Source of the DNA: Shewanella piezotolerans WP3
GTDB lineage: Bacteria > Pseudomonadota > Gammaproteobacteria > Enterobacterales > Shewanellaceae
Length of the DNA: 64,000 bases
Reading direction: 5' to 3'
Assembly: GCF_000014885.1 (NCBI RefSeq)
Contig: NC_011566.1
Location: forward strand, 4,276,501-4,340,500
Position numbers and translations under genes: made by a program. How positions within the stretch are numbered: the first letter of the stretch is position 1; every line of letters begins with the position of its first letter. Shown here piece by piece: positions 1-8,960 of the stretch. The notes beneath the pieces are model-generated. The model was not told the origin of the DNA. It was given only the letters and a program-made list of their open reading frames with translations, and searched no databases.

Positions 1-278
1 ACCAGTGATGGCGGGGTTTTTATCCCTTTTTGCACCGAAAAACACAAGCCATGGGCTTGATTTGCACCGTGGTAGGGGTCCTGTCCAATTAGCACCACCC
101 GAACCTTTTCCAGCGGGGTATGTTCAAATGCTGAAAGTACCAAGGACTCATCAGGATAGATAACTTTCTCTGCTCGCTCTGCGCTAACAAATGCCTCAAG
201 TTCAATAAAGTAGTCCTGCTGTTTCTGCTGCTTAATGAATTGTTCCCAGCTTGATTCGGTAACCATTACTCTGCTCAT
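1..278 (-). CDS. ung: Uracil-DNA glycosylase, 3' end outside the window
   Basis: Family 1 uracil-DNA glycosylase, which removes uracil from DNA to start base excision repair. The visible N-terminal 92 residues contain the catalytic water-activating motif GQDPYH at residues 65-70, followed by G and the HGLCFSV stretch that forms the uracil pocket in this family. The start is ATG at 278 (MSRVMVTESSWEQF). The rest of the gene, including the C-terminal HPSPLS-type motif, lies beyond base 1, so integrity cannot be judged. It is transcribed away from the prepilin gene that follows; the region between them holds the promoters of both. Confidence 0.95.
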   Translation of the reverse strand, partial: MSRVMVTESSWEQFIKQQKQQDYFIELEAFVSAERAEKVIYPDESLVLSAFEHTPLEKVRVVLIGQDPYHGANQAHGLCFSVQKGIKTPPSL

Positions 279-406
279 AAAAAGTATTACTCCCCTATAG
301 TAAAAGTTCGGCTTACCCCATGCAATCCATTAAGTAATAGCAATTGGTATTCAGCAGTTAAGCTGTTAAAATATTCGCTCATTTTTTGCCTAGGACGGCC
401 TCTCAA

Positions 407-955
407 ATGCTGACCCCTTCATCTTCAAAGTCACAGTGTGGATTTACTTTAATAGAGCTTGTAGTTGTCATCATCATCCTAGGGATTCTCGCGGTTATTG
501 CTTTACCTAAGTTCATTAATTTATCTGACGATGCACAAGTCTCGACGGTTAAAGGCACAGCTGGAGCATTTAAATCGGGACTTGATCTGTCAAGAGCGGT
601 TTGGGCTGTAAAAGTGGGCAGTGGCCCCGTTGAAGACCTACCGGTATTTGGTACTGCTCAATCTGGTGAAGTTGACTTTAATGCTAATGGCTGGCCAGCA
701 CAGCACTATATTCATGGCAATGAGGCATCGCCCAAGCTTGATAATGTAGAAGACTGTATCTCGGTCTGGCAAGTTATCTTTCAAGGTGATGAGCCTAGTG
801 TATCTAATAACAATAATGCCGATAAGACTGACTATAAAGCAATCTATAGTGCAACAGCGACTTGTACATTTAACTATAGAGAAAATACCAACCTATCAAT
901 TCAATATGATTCTAATTTAGGCTCCGTTACAGTAGACTCAGATCCAATCAGTTAG
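407..955 (+). CDS. Type IV prepilin, MSHA-like (first of tandem pair)
   Basis: Pilin or pseudopilin precursor exported and cut by prepilin peptidase. The leader MLTPSSSKSQCG is followed by FTLIELVVVIIILGILAVIALPKF, so cleavage is expected after G12 with N-methylation of F13; E17 is the conserved +5 glutamate. The single hydrophobic helix is followed by a globular domain with two cysteines (DNVEDC and ATATCTF) likely to form the D-region disulfide. The ATG at 407 is chosen over a TTG at 386 because an AGGA lies about 11 bases upstream and it gives a short leader. The product is 182 aa. It is paralogous to the next gene, sharing the helix, the two-cysteine layout and the ending DSDPxS. No assembly ATPase, platform or peptidase gene is adjacent, so it is an orphan pilin. 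Whether it is a major or minor subunit is unknown. Confidence 0.85.
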   Translation: MLTPSSSKSQCGFTLIELVVVIIILGILAVIALPKFINLSDDAQVSTVKGTAGAFKSGLDLSRAVWAVKVGSGPVEDLPVFGTAQSGEVDFNANGWPAQHYIHGNEASPKLDNVEDCISVWQVIFQGDEPSVSNNNNADKTDYKAIYSATATCTFNYRENTNLSIQYDSNLGSVTVDSDPIS

Positions 956-1005
956 ATTACGTTAAGCTAAACTCACTTCAGGCAAACTGAATAACGGAAC
1001 TATTC

Positions 1006-1539
1006 ATGGCAGAAAAAACCGCGCACCAAGGATTCACGTTAATTGAACTCGTTGTTGTTATTATCATTTTGGGTATTCTCGCCGTTATCGCTTTTCCTAA
1101 ATTTATCAACCTAAGGCAAGATGCTGAGATAGCGACCCATCAAGCGACCGGTGGAGCCTTTAAGGGCGGAATAACCTTAGCTAATGTCAAATGGGCAGCA
1201 GCGGGAAACTCAGGACCTGCTGATAATTTGCAAGTCTTTGGCGGCGGGGCATCGGGCCAACTAGATATCAACCAATGGGGTTTTCCTGCGCAAAATTATC
1301 CTCCCTTTGAGAGTAGCCCGCGACTGAATAATACCAATGACTGCATGTCTGTTTGGCGCACTGTACTCGAAGATGCTCCCATAGTATCGAATTCGGCCAA
1401 TACGCCCGATGCAGTTTATCGCGCCGCTTATCAAGGCCCAGATCAATGTTTCTTTTATCTGCTGCCAGAACAAACTATGTCTATCTATTACGACTCTCGA
1501 GACGGCAGCGTTATTACCGATTCAGATCCCAATAGTTGA
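1006..1539 (+). CDS. Type IV prepilin, MSHA-like (second of tandem pair)
   Basis: Second prepilin, 177 aa, starting at ATG 1006 about 50 bases after the first pilin gene and probably co-transcribed with it. The leader MAEKTAHQG precedes FTLIELVVVIIILGILAVIAFPKF, so cleavage is expected after G9, with the +5 glutamate present. Cysteines in TNDCMSVWR and PDQCFFYL correspond to those in the upstream paralog, and the ends match (GSVITDSDPNS here, GSVTVDSDPIS there). The pair therefore looks like a gene duplication that has diverged mostly in the exposed middle region. No other pilus machinery is nearby, so assembly must rely on genes elsewhere, plausibly the MSHA system common in Shewanella. Confidence 0.85.
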   Translation: MAEKTAHQGFTLIELVVVIIILGILAVIAFPKFINLRQDAEIATHQATGGAFKGGITLANVKWAAAGNSGPADNLQVFGGGASGQLDINQWGFPAQNYPPFESSPRLNNTNDCMSVWRTVLEDAPIVSNSANTPDAVYRAAYQGPDQCFFYLLPEQTMSIYYDSRDGSVITDSDPNS

Positions 1540-1614
1540 TAACAATGGTTTATTAGCCGCTAATTTAAGATAGAATCAGTCATCTAAATCTCAATCATTA
1601 AGAGCATAAGCAGA

Positions 1615-1935
1615 ATGTCAGAAGCTAAAAAAGAAACCACCATTTTTGAAATAGCCGATCAATTCATCGCATTGGCCAACGAACTTTCAGCAAAAGAGCA
1701 AGATGTCGGTAAAGTCGGCACAGGAATGCGTTTTGCAGCTGCTCGTTTCAATGCCTTTGAAGCATCATTGAAATCAGCTGATCTTGCCGCTGAAAAGGAT
1801 AATGCACTCGAGTGGTTTAGCAATGAATTTAAAGAGATGTTGAAAGACAATCTTGAAGACCATATTAAGAATCCATCACAGCCTAAAGCTGAAGAGCCTG
1901 CTAAAGATGATTCTGTGCAGGTATTCAATTCTTAA
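1615..1935 (+). CDS. DUF3144 family small protein
   Basis: Cytosolic 106-aa protein without signal peptide or membrane segment. The core (ADQFIALANELS, then VGTGMRFAAARFNAFEAS) matches the DUF3144 family pattern as I know it, a small helical protein of unknown function in marine gammaproteobacteria. The C-terminus is acidic and low in complexity (PKAEEPAKDDSVQVFNS). The start ATG at 1615 follows the AAGAGCATAAGCAGA stretch, which contains a weak ribosome site. It is followed by a strong intrinsic terminator. No function can be assigned. Confidence 0.75.
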   Translation: MSEAKKETTIFEIADQFIALANELSAKEQDVGKVGTGMRFAAARFNAFEASLKSADLAAEKDNALEWFSNEFKEMLKDNLEDHIKNPSQPKAEEPAKDDSVQVFNS

Positions 1936-1955
1936 TGAATGCCTAAATGCAGCAT

Positions 1956-1985
1956 AAAAAAGCCATCATTTCTGATGGCTTTTTT
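1956..1985. terminator. Bidirectional intrinsic terminator
   Basis: AAAAAGCCATCA pairs with TGATGGCTTTTT around a TTTC loop. A and T runs on both sides allow it to end both the plus-strand DUF3144 gene and the convergent minus-strand LysE gene. Confidence 0.85.
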
Positions 1986-2014
1986 ATTACTTAAATAGTA
2001 CCTAAAGTCGCACT

Positions 2015-2629
2015 CTATAGGGTAACCAGTACTCTTACCGCCAATAAAATCAATACAATCCCAGACAGCTTATCAATTAATGCTGCTTTCTCTCGTAATT
2101 TTGGCAACACTGCAGAGTGTGATAAAACCAGCGCAATAAGGGTATACCAAAGGCCATCCACCAGCAGAGGAGTTAACACAATCAACCCTTTTGCTGTCAT
2201 GTTATCTGCGACCATGACAAATTGGCTAAAAAGTGCCAAAAAGAACAGCATTATCTTGGGATTAAAAAGCGAAATGGCTAAGCCATCACGAGCAGCCGTT
2301 AATGCATCTGTTGACTTACCTGCGGCCAATTTGTCCGACATTCCACCTTTAGAACGTAAAGCTTGCACGCCCATATAGGCTAAATACAATGCACCTATAA
2401 TCGCAATACCATTAAATACCATCGGAGCCTGCTTGAGCACTACTGCAAGCCCGAGTAGAGTCACCAAGGCATAAACGCCGATACCGATGGAATGAGCCCA
2501 AGCACAAATAATACCTTTACCTCTTCCACCACCAAGAGTATGCCTTACTACCATGGCTAAACTAGGCCCTGGAGACATAGCGCCTAAACAACAGATAGCT
2601 AGCAACCCTAGCCATGCACTAAAACTCAT
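2015..2629 (-). CDS. LysE/RhtB family amino acid exporter
   Basis: Inner membrane exporter of 204 aa, a normal length for the LysE/RhtB superfamily, with about six hydrophobic segments. The N-terminal segment contains the family hallmark GAMSPGPSLAMVVRHTLGGGRGKGI (residues about 17-40), and a second conserved element FNPKIMLFFLALFSQF lies in the middle. Members export amino acids such as lysine, homoserine, threonine or leucine; the substrate cannot be read from sequence. It is a single gene, ending against a bidirectional terminator shared with the DUF3144 gene. Confidence 0.85.
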   Translation of the reverse strand: MSFSAWLGLLAICCLGAMSPGPSLAMVVRHTLGGGRGKGIICAWAHSIGIGVYALVTLLGLAVVLKQAPMVFNGIAIIGALYLAYMGVQALRSKGGMSDKLAAGKSTDALTAARDGLAISLFNPKIMLFFLALFSQFVMVADNMTAKGLIVLTPLLVDGLWYTLIALVLSHSAVLPKLREKAALIDKLSGIVLILLAVRVLVTL

Positions 2630-2713
2630 TATTCCCTTTACCTTTTACTACGTGATTTAAATAAAGAACCCCTAAGAGCTCAACTTTTCAACTAAGGTTA
2701 TCGTCATTTCCTA

Positions 2714-4249
2714 TTACTTTTCAGGGTGATAAAATGCTCTAATATCTGTAGCTAATTGAGCCAAAGAATCAGGTTCAACATACATCATATGCCCTGCTGC
2801 ATAGTAGTGCATTGATACCCTGCGATTGTCGATTCCATTATCGGCAAAAGTATTTTCAGTTGCGAAAAATGGTGTCGCAAAATCAAAGTAGCCGTTAGCA
2901 ACGAATATTCTAAGATCTTTATTCTCTCGCTGTGCTCGCCCTAGCAGAGGGGCAACATTGACATAATGCATCTGTTTGCCACTGACATTCCAGTTCCAAC
3001 CCCGATTGACCTCATAAGAGAGTACGTTAAACGGGCGAGTCATCTTAATCCCTAAATCTTTATAGATATAGTCATGTATTGCTGCTGTATAAGCGCCATC
3101 AATACCGTAGCCCGATGGGTCATTATCATTTCGCTCACCACCACTGTCGTAATCAACTCCTTTGTAACGGCTATCTAAGCGACCAACTGTCAGATCTTGA
3201 TCTCGTAGTAACTGTTTAGTGTATCGACTCGCACTGACCCGTAAATTAACTCTGTCTAAATAGAACTCAGACAAGCCAGTAAAACGAGCCAATTGTTTAC
3301 GGGTTGCTTGGTAAGTCGCATCGTCAAGTCGATTACCTTGCAACAATGCCAGCGCATAGTCTTTAATCGCAAATTGACGAGAGGCTTCAATAAAAGCCTC
3401 TAAGCCCATGGCTTTATCTGCTGCACTGACTTTGTCATGATAAAAGGCAGTTGCTGCCATTGTAGGTAAAAAACCAATGTAAGGTTGGTTGTTACCCGGC
3501 TGATAACGCGCGTGACTAAAATCAAGAATAGATGATATCAACATCACACCATTAATTGAGATATCAGTCCAACCGCCTTGCAACTCGTCCACGAGTGCCG
3601 CTGCTCGAGTGGTACCATAGCTTTCACCCGCTAGATATTTAGGAGAGTTCCAACGTCCGTGTTCGATCAACCAGCGACGCATAAACTCCGCAATGGATTT
3701 TGCATCTTCACTCACCCCCCAAAAATCTGCACCTTTATTCTCTCCTAACGCTCGGCTAAAGCCAGTACCGACAGGATCTATAAAGACTAAATCTGATTCA
3801 TCTAATATTGAGAATTCGTTTTCAATTAACGGGTAAGGTGCTGCGCCATCATCAGTTGCATCACCAGGAACCACCACACGCTTAGGGCCGAAAAGTCCCA
3901 TGTGCAGCCAAAGTGATGCTGAGCCTGGGCCACCATTGAAGACAAACGTAACAGGCCGTTTATCACTGTTTTTAACATCGGTACGTAGATAACTGATTGA
4001 AAAAATACTCGCTAATGGCAAACCTTTGCTATCTTCTAAAATTGTTTCGCCCGCAATTGCTTGGTAGTTAATTTTGTTATCATTTATCCGTGCTCTATGC
4101 TCAGTCACGACAACTTCAGGCTCAACTTTAGCCGCTGCAGATGGACTTTCTGCTGCAGTAACACTGCAAACTGAGAGTGTTGATAACAAAATAAAGCAAA
4201 CCGTAATGGCTCGCTTAGCGCTATTTTTTATATTGGTGAAAAGAAGCAT
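2714..4249 (-). CDS. S10 family serine carboxypeptidase, exported
   Basis: Secreted or periplasmic peptidase of the alpha/beta-hydrolase S10 family that removes C-terminal residues from peptides. A signal peptide is clear (basic start, hydrophobic core at about residues 14-32, then TAAESP). The oxyanion region FNGGPGSAS is near residue 105, the nucleophile elbow GESYG places the catalytic serine near 210, the acid is in NGYFDFATP near 456, and the histidine in AAGHMMYVEP near 487. All triad elements are present and the length (511 aa) fits bacterial members. It is monocistronic by spacing. Bacterial S10 enzymes are usually linked to peptide scavenging; the exact specificity is not visible. 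Confidence 0.9.
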   Translation of the reverse strand: MLLFTNIKNSAKRAITVCFILLSTLSVCSVTAAESPSAAAKVEPEVVVTEHRARINDNKINYQAIAGETILEDSKGLPLASIFSISYLRTDVKNSDKRPVTFVFNGGPGSASLWLHMGLFGPKRVVVPGDATDDGAAPYPLIENEFSILDESDLVFIDPVGTGFSRALGENKGADFWGVSEDAKSIAEFMRRWLIEHGRWNSPKYLAGESYGTTRAAALVDELQGGWTDISINGVMLISSILDFSHARYQPGNNQPYIGFLPTMAATAFYHDKVSAADKAMGLEAFIEASRQFAIKDYALALLQGNRLDDATYQATRKQLARFTGLSEFYLDRVNLRVSASRYTKQLLRDQDLTVGRLDSRYKGVDYDSGGERNDNDPSGYGIDGAYTAAIHDYIYKDLGIKMTRPFNVLSYEVNRGWNWNVSGKQMHYVNVAPLLGRAQRENKDLRIFVANGYFDFATPFFATENTFADNGIDNRRVSMHYYAAGHMMYVEPDSLAQLATDIRAFYHPEK

Positions 4250-4373
4250 TCTCGTCCTTTAATACTGTCCACAGTACTTATTGTTATTTTAAGCGATCAG
4301 CTTACAAACTCTTTTACAACAGCGCAAAGTATCAATTGCAAACAGATCTTTCAGGCAGAGGCTCTTCTCATTA

Positions 4374-5843
4374 TTATCGATGTGCGTTAACGGTTCGCTC
4401 CTTCGCCCATTGCCGTAATTCCACTAAATTTTCTCTCATAATAACCGACAATGGCTGGGTATTAAGTAACTCAGCTAGAAGCAATTGTTGATCCACTCTT
4501 TGATTAGTCGCTCTGGCCGTATATATCGCAGATATCACTGCTTGTTCAATTTCAGCGCCAGAAAACCCTTCACTAGCTATAGATAATTGCGCCAAGTCCA
4601 ATATATTAGGCTCGATACCTCGCTTTTTCACATGAATAAGAAAAATGGCCTGGCGGATCTCATCATCTGGCAGATCAACAAAAAAGATCTCATCCATACG
4701 CCCTTTCCGCATAAGCTCCGGTGGTAGTGCACTGATGTCATTTGCAGTAGCAACTAAAAAGACCTCTGACTGTCTCTCTGCCATCCAATTAAGTACGGTA
4801 CCTAATATCCGTTTAGATGTACCATCATCGCTATCGCCACTGCTTAGCCCTTTCTCTATTTCATCAATCCACAATACACAGGGTGACATCAAATCGGCCA
4901 GCGTTAATGCTTGACGTAGATTCTTCTCAGTCTCACCAATATACTTGTTATACAACGCCGCCATATCAAGTTTTAGCAACGGCCTTTGCCATAACCCTGC
5001 AACTGCCTTCGCGGCCAAACTTTTACCACTTCCTTGTACTCCCAGTAGCAAAATACCTTTAGGGCTTTCTATGCTACCTGTTTGTTCAAATTGCGGTTTA
5101 CGATGCTGCAGCCACTGCTTGAGATTATGTAAACCTGCAACTTGTGAAAAATCGCTAGTGTCATATTCAAACTGCAACACTCCATCCATATTAAGCAGTT
5201 CAAACTTACCTCGATTAACCAGGTCTATATCAGAGTGAGTAATCGCTCCATCATCAACAATCGCTTTATGGGCTAAGCGGCGAGCATCATCAAATGTCAC
5301 TCCACGAAGATTATCTGCTAACTTTAGTGCTGCCGATTCATCCACTTCAATGTGCAAGCCTTGCTGATTAGCTTGCCTGACCTGCTGCTGAATAATATTA
5401 AGAAGCTGAGTGCTATTTGGTAGCGATAATCTAAAATGGGCACAATAACGTTTAATCTCCGCAGGTATATCAAAAGCATGGCTAATTAAGATAATTGTAT
5501 GCTTTAACGATTCATACTCTAGTGCTATCTCTTTTAGTAAACGGATATTTTTCGGGTCATCAATGACGAATGGATGAAAATCGCAAAGCGCATAAATTCC
5601 TCCTTGAGGCGTTGATTTTATCTGCCCCAATATATCTGCAGGTTCACTATTAAACTTTTGCACGCCTAGCTGTCTATCTACCCGGGATAAACCTTTAGTG
5701 ATGCTCCAGCTAAATAACGGTTGATATAAAACTTGTGACACCCTTTTTAGTAAATCTAAAACTCGATACTCTTCATAGGTTTCGATAATCACGATAGGAG
5801 TGTTGGAACGTAAAATCGCAGTTAAATCCCTTATATCTTGCAT
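4374..5843 (-). CDS. AAA+ ATPase, Ycf46-like
   Basis: Cytosolic AAA+ protein of 489 aa. The C-terminal half has Walker A GVQGSGKS (268-275), Walker B CVLWIDEIEKG (322-332, with D327 and E328), sensor 1 in ATAND near 368 and a probable arginine finger in RKGRMDE near 379-382, as in classic AAA proteases and their relatives. The N-terminal about 220 residues match the degenerate P-loop region of the Ycf46 group (TPIVIIETYEEYRVLDLL at the start), best known from chloroplasts and cyanobacteria, where a role in inorganic carbon or CO2 responses has been proposed. No protease domain is present. It sits alone between unrelated genes, so its client is unknown. Confidence 0.8.
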   Translation of the reverse strand: MQDIRDLTAILRSNTPIVIIETYEEYRVLDLLKRVSQVLYQPLFSWSITKGLSRVDRQLGVQKFNSEPADILGQIKSTPQGGIYALCDFHPFVIDDPKNIRLLKEIALEYESLKHTIILISHAFDIPAEIKRYCAHFRLSLPNSTQLLNIIQQQVRQANQQGLHIEVDESAALKLADNLRGVTFDDARRLAHKAIVDDGAITHSDIDLVNRGKFELLNMDGVLQFEYDTSDFSQVAGLHNLKQWLQHRKPQFEQTGSIESPKGILLLGVQGSGKSLAAKAVAGLWQRPLLKLDMAALYNKYIGETEKNLRQALTLADLMSPCVLWIDEIEKGLSSGDSDDGTSKRILGTVLNWMAERQSEVFLVATANDISALPPELMRKGRMDEIFFVDLPDDEIRQAIFLIHVKKRGIEPNILDLAQLSIASEGFSGAEIEQAVISAIYTARATNQRVDQQLLLAELLNTQPLSVIMRENLVELRQWAKERTVNAHR

Positions 5844-5879
5844 GTTTCACAACCTTCATTATCAAAATTAACTAACAAT

Positions 5880-5904
5880 AAAGGGACCAGATTCGGTCCC
5901 TTTA
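5880..5904 (-). terminator. Intrinsic terminator after yiaVW-type genes
   Basis: AAAGGGACC pairs with GGTCCCTTT around a six-base loop. Read on the minus strand the stem is followed by ATTGTTAG, a modest T-rich tail, just past the HlyD-type gene. Confidence 0.65.
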
Positions 5905-5925
5905 ATAAACTCTATAACATTACTT

Positions 5926-7062
5926 TTAATGGAATAAGTAGTTCAGCCATCCCTGCATTCTCAACAAGACTTTACGCATAATTGCCACATGGGCAAAGTG
6001 CTCAGTATAAATCGCGATATGACCAGAGACCCCTGCTGGGAATTGAGCTAAGATATCTTTATCTTCAAGATCAATCACGACAATAGAACGACCACGCATC
6101 ATCATGACGTTAGCGGTAATGAGTCGACCGCCGGACTGAATTTCACCTTCAGCCATAGCAGGTAAAACCTGAGCGACTTTTCCTTTAAATACTACCCCAG
6201 GTGCTCCGTCTAGAATAACTTCAGCTTCATCTCCCTTTTTTAATCTTAATAGGGAGTTCTGCCAAAATGCACCAGCAAATGTCCGGTCTTCATCTGGAAT
6301 AAAGCTCAACAACGATCTTAATGGCATAGGCACTGCCACGATTCCTGGCCGCAATGCCATCTGTGTCACCATGCCATCAGCAGGCGCTCGTACCACGGTT
6401 TGCTCAAGGTCAAACAACGCTTTTTCAAGCTCTCCCTGAATTCCTGCTACTTTAGTATTCACCCCGTCAACATTAGACTCGTACGCCAACTTTACTCGTA
6501 ACTCCTCAGCATGCGCAGCTGTAAGTTGCGCTTGCGAGGCTAAATAGAGCTGACGCTTGTTGTCCAGTTCTAGCTCTGTAAATGGTGAGTTAGCACCACC
6601 TCGTTTACGGCCCTTTTCATAACGATCAAATGCTGACTTGGTCCTATCTCTATCAGCTTCAGCTCTCGTCACTGCAGCCTTAGCTGTTTCCCAAGCAGCC
6701 TCCAATTGAGGCACTTCGAGTTCGGCAGCAACCAATGCTGCCCGCTTTTGCTTCACAATAGCAGCGTAACCTGTTGCATCCAATTTAAATAGAACATCGC
6801 CCTTTTTAATAGGAGTATTAGGCTCTACTTCAACAGACACAACCACACCTCTAACTAAGGGGTTTATTGGGGTAGTGACAAATACATCCTTAGCGAACGG
6901 GGTATAAGGATGGTTATAGTTCATTAATAAAATCAAGGCGCCGACAATAAAAATACCACCCAAAATAGCAGTAGGAACTGTCCATTTTGTTAGTGGGATT
7001 TTAAATATCTTGAAAATAGCGATACACACAGCGGTGTAGGTTAGAACCAGTAGTAAATCCAT
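5926..7062 (-). CDS. yiaV: HlyD-family membrane fusion protein, YiaV-like
   Basis: Periplasmic adaptor anchored by N-terminal membrane segments (two hydrophobic stretches within residues 1-50), followed by a lipoyl-like half (TTPINPLVRGVVVSVEV), a coiled-coil hairpin of about 100 residues rich in A, E and K, the second lipoyl half (TVVRAPADGMVTQM) and a beta-barrel domain. The ATG at 7062 is preferred to one at 7098 because GAGGGG lies seven to eight bases upstream and the start follows the YiaW-like stop with one base between. The resulting 378 aa equals the length I recall for E. coli YiaV. Partner efflux or secretion components are not nearby. The two-gene arrangement with DUF3302 matches yiaW-yiaV. 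Confidence 0.85.
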   Translation of the reverse strand: MDLLLVLTYTAVCIAIFKIFKIPLTKWTVPTAILGGIFIVGALILLMNYNHPYTPFAKDVFVTTPINPLVRGVVVSVEVEPNTPIKKGDVLFKLDATGYAAIVKQKRAALVAAELEVPQLEAAWETAKAAVTRAEADRDRTKSAFDRYEKGRKRGGANSPFTELELDNKRQLYLASQAQLTAAHAEELRVKLAYESNVDGVNTKVAGIQGELEKALFDLEQTVVRAPADGMVTQMALRPGIVAVPMPLRSLLSFIPDEDRTFAGAFWQNSLLRLKKGDEAEVILDGAPGVVFKGKVAQVLPAMAEGEIQSGGRLITANVMMMRGRSIVVIDLEDKDILAQFPAGVSGHIAIYTEHFAHVAIMRKVLLRMQGWLNYLFH

Positions 7063-7063
7063 A

Positions 7064-7465
7064 TTACACTTTCCCCTCTGGCGTGATGTTGACAGCATCC
7101 ACAGCAGGAACGTTCGGCTCAGCCTTAGTATTCACCCCTTCAACTGCAGCCAACCTTTGTTCAAGTTTTCTAACTGTTTCAGTCAGGCCTTTAATTTCAC
7201 TCTCTAACAGCTGTTCTTTCTCAACCACTTCGCTAAAACCCCACCCCCGATCTTCGCGATAAAGCGTGGCCCAAATCCATAAAAACGGCCAAATGGCATG
7301 CAGTGTGAACAAACTCACCCAACCTGCTATATGCAGTGCATCTTGCTGCGGATGATTGCGTTTTTTAGCGATTTCATAGGGGATATCGTGAATGGCGATT
7401 ACGCCGTAAAAAATAAAAATGGCGACAAAAAATATAATGCCTAAGGCAAAGTAATCTAAAAACAC
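7064..7465 (-). CDS. yiaW: DUF3302 inner membrane protein, YiaW-like
   Basis: Inner membrane protein of 133 aa with two hydrophobic segments (about residues 5-25 and 45-68), the conserved YEIAKKRNHPQ loop between them, and a soluble C-terminal coiled coil (KEQLLESEIKGLTETVRKLEQRL shortened here by description: heptad-like, residues about 82-107). It matches DUF3302, found as the first gene of yiaWV pairs, and its stop is immediately before the YiaV-like start, indicating an operon. Its role with the fusion protein is not known. Confidence 0.8.
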   Translation of the reverse strand: MFLDYFALGIIFFVAIFIFYGVIAIHDIPYEIAKKRNHPQQDALHIAGWVSLFTLHAIWPFLWIWATLYREDRGWGFSEVVEKEQLLESEIKGLTETVRKLEQRLAAVEGVNTKAEPNVPAVDAVNITPEGKV

Positions 7466-7745
7466 TGCGCTCTCCTTAAATTGTTTTGATTACATCTATA
7501 ACCGTCATCTCAATACAAACATCTTGGCAACAAACCATCTACAAAGCTATTTTTTTTTGAATTAAAACATTATATAAGCATAGGGTGTTTTTCTAAAACA
7601 GCGTGATCTGCCGCACGTTTATCATCAATGCGGCATTGCAAGCTTTAATGGCAAGGTAGACTAAAACCAATAATAAATAGTGCCCCTATGTTGTTTGCTT
7701 TGCAGCAAGGAGAGCATCCCTACAATTTAAACAAAGGTAAAAAAG
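7466..7745. other. Divergent intergenic region, yiaW-like / purT
   Basis: This region must hold the promoters of both flanking genes. A hairpin TGCCGCA/TGCGGCA with a 13-base loop lies at about 7609-7635, upstream of purT. No convincing PurR operator was found. Otherwise it is AT-rich without a recognisable element. Confidence 0.5.
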
Positions 7746-8921
7746 ATGATAGGTACAGCATTAAGTCAAAACTCAAAACGCGCTATGCTACTTGGATGCG
7801 GAGAGTTAGGTAAGGAAGTCGCCATTGAACTGCAGCGTTATGGCATAGAGGTCATTGCCGTTGACCGCTATCCAAATGCCCCTGCAATGCAAATTGCTCA
7901 CCGCAGCCATGTAATTAATATGCTAGATGCCGAGGCGTTAGAGCAGGTCATCAACTTAGAAAAGCCAGATTTGGTGATCCCTGAACTTGAAGCTATCGCC
8001 ACCCAAGCATTGGTTGAACTCGAAGCCAAAGGGGTAAATATAATCCCAACAGCCAAAGCAACACAGTTGACCATGGATAGAGAAGGCATACGCTGTTTAG
8101 CAGCAGAAACACTCGCGATTCCAACGTCACCTTATTTCTTTTGCGATACCGAAATCGAATTTAAAAAGGCCATTAGCCAGATTGGTTTACCTTGTGTGGT
8201 AAAACCTGTAATGAGTTCCTCAGGCAAAGGTCAAAGCGTGGTTCGAGGTGAAGCCCAAATAGATTCGGCTTGGCAGTATGCTCAAGAAGGTGGTAGAGCC
8301 GGCGGTGGACGCGTCATCGTTGAAGGATTTATCGCTTTTGATTACGAGATTACCCTACTGACAATTAGCGCTGTAAATGGTATTCATTTTTGCGACGCCA
8401 TCGGCCACCGTCAAGAGGATGGTGATTATAGAGAATCATGGCAGCCACAAGTCATGTCCGATATTGTCAAAGCCAAAGCCCAAGAGATCGGAGAAAAAGT
8501 GGTCAAGGCGCTGGGCGGCTACGGCTTGTTTGGCGTAGAACTGTTTATCAAAGGTGACGATGTCTACTTTTCAGAAGTATCACCTCGCCCCCATGACACA
8601 GGTATGGTAACTATGATTAGCCAAGACTTGTCTGAGTTTGCACTGCATGTGCGGGCGATATTAGGCTTGCCTATCAGTAATATTGTACAACATGGTCCCA
8701 GTGCATCAGCGGTGATCTTAGCCAATGGCCAATCGACTAATATTCAATTTTCAGGAGTCGCTGAAGCGCTAGCAGAGCCTAATACTCAAATTAGACTATT
8801 TGGTAAACCAGAGATTGATGGCAGCAGACGACTTGGGGTAGCACTAGCTAGAGATAGCAGCATTGAAAAAGCAGTCGATAAAGCATTGACCTCTGCCAGT
8901 AAAGTGAGTGTCATTCTTTAA
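7746..8921 (+). CDS. purT: Formate-dependent GAR transformylase
   Basis: Phosphoribosylglycinamide formyltransferase 2, an ATP-grasp enzyme that joins formate to GAR with ATP hydrolysis in purine synthesis, an alternative to the folate-dependent PurN. The N-terminal nucleotide fold is LLGCGELGKEVAIELQRYGIEVIAVDRY (residues about 15-42); the ATP-grasp P-loop is VVKPVMSSSGKGQS; the C-terminal part has EVSPRPHDTGMVTM, a family signature for Mg-ATP binding. The length of 391 aa is standard. AAAGGT lies about eight bases before the ATG at 7746. It is transcribed singly and ends at a strong hairpin. Confidence 0.96.
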   Translation: MIGTALSQNSKRAMLLGCGELGKEVAIELQRYGIEVIAVDRYPNAPAMQIAHRSHVINMLDAEALEQVINLEKPDLVIPELEAIATQALVELEAKGVNIIPTAKATQLTMDREGIRCLAAETLAIPTSPYFFCDTEIEFKKAISQIGLPCVVKPVMSSSGKGQSVVRGEAQIDSAWQYAQEGGRAGGGRVIVEGFIAFDYEITLLTISAVNGIHFCDAIGHRQEDGDYRESWQPQVMSDIVKAKAQEIGEKVVKALGGYGLFGVELFIKGDDVYFSEVSPRPHDTGMVTMISQDLSEFALHVRAILGLPISNIVQHGPSASAVILANGQSTNIQFSGVAEALAEPNTQIRLFGKPEIDGSRRLGVALARDSSIEKAVDKALTSASKVSVIL

Positions 8922-8960
8922 CGACTTTGATAAAGGTCGTAGGTTAAAACTGACTATCAT

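Noticed and set aside
340..351. GCAATTGGTATT resembles the end of repeat A
   Set aside because: Only 12 bases match and no partner end or interior sequence of the element is present nearby; a chance match or remote remnant cannot be distinguished.
7608..7625. Possible PurR operator before purT
   Set aside because: Comparison with the PurR consensus gives only a few matches outside the central CG and TTT, too weak to call.
7466..7745. Riboswitch upstream of purT
   Set aside because: The only structure is a small hairpin with a 13-base loop; no known purine or folate aptamer core was recognised.
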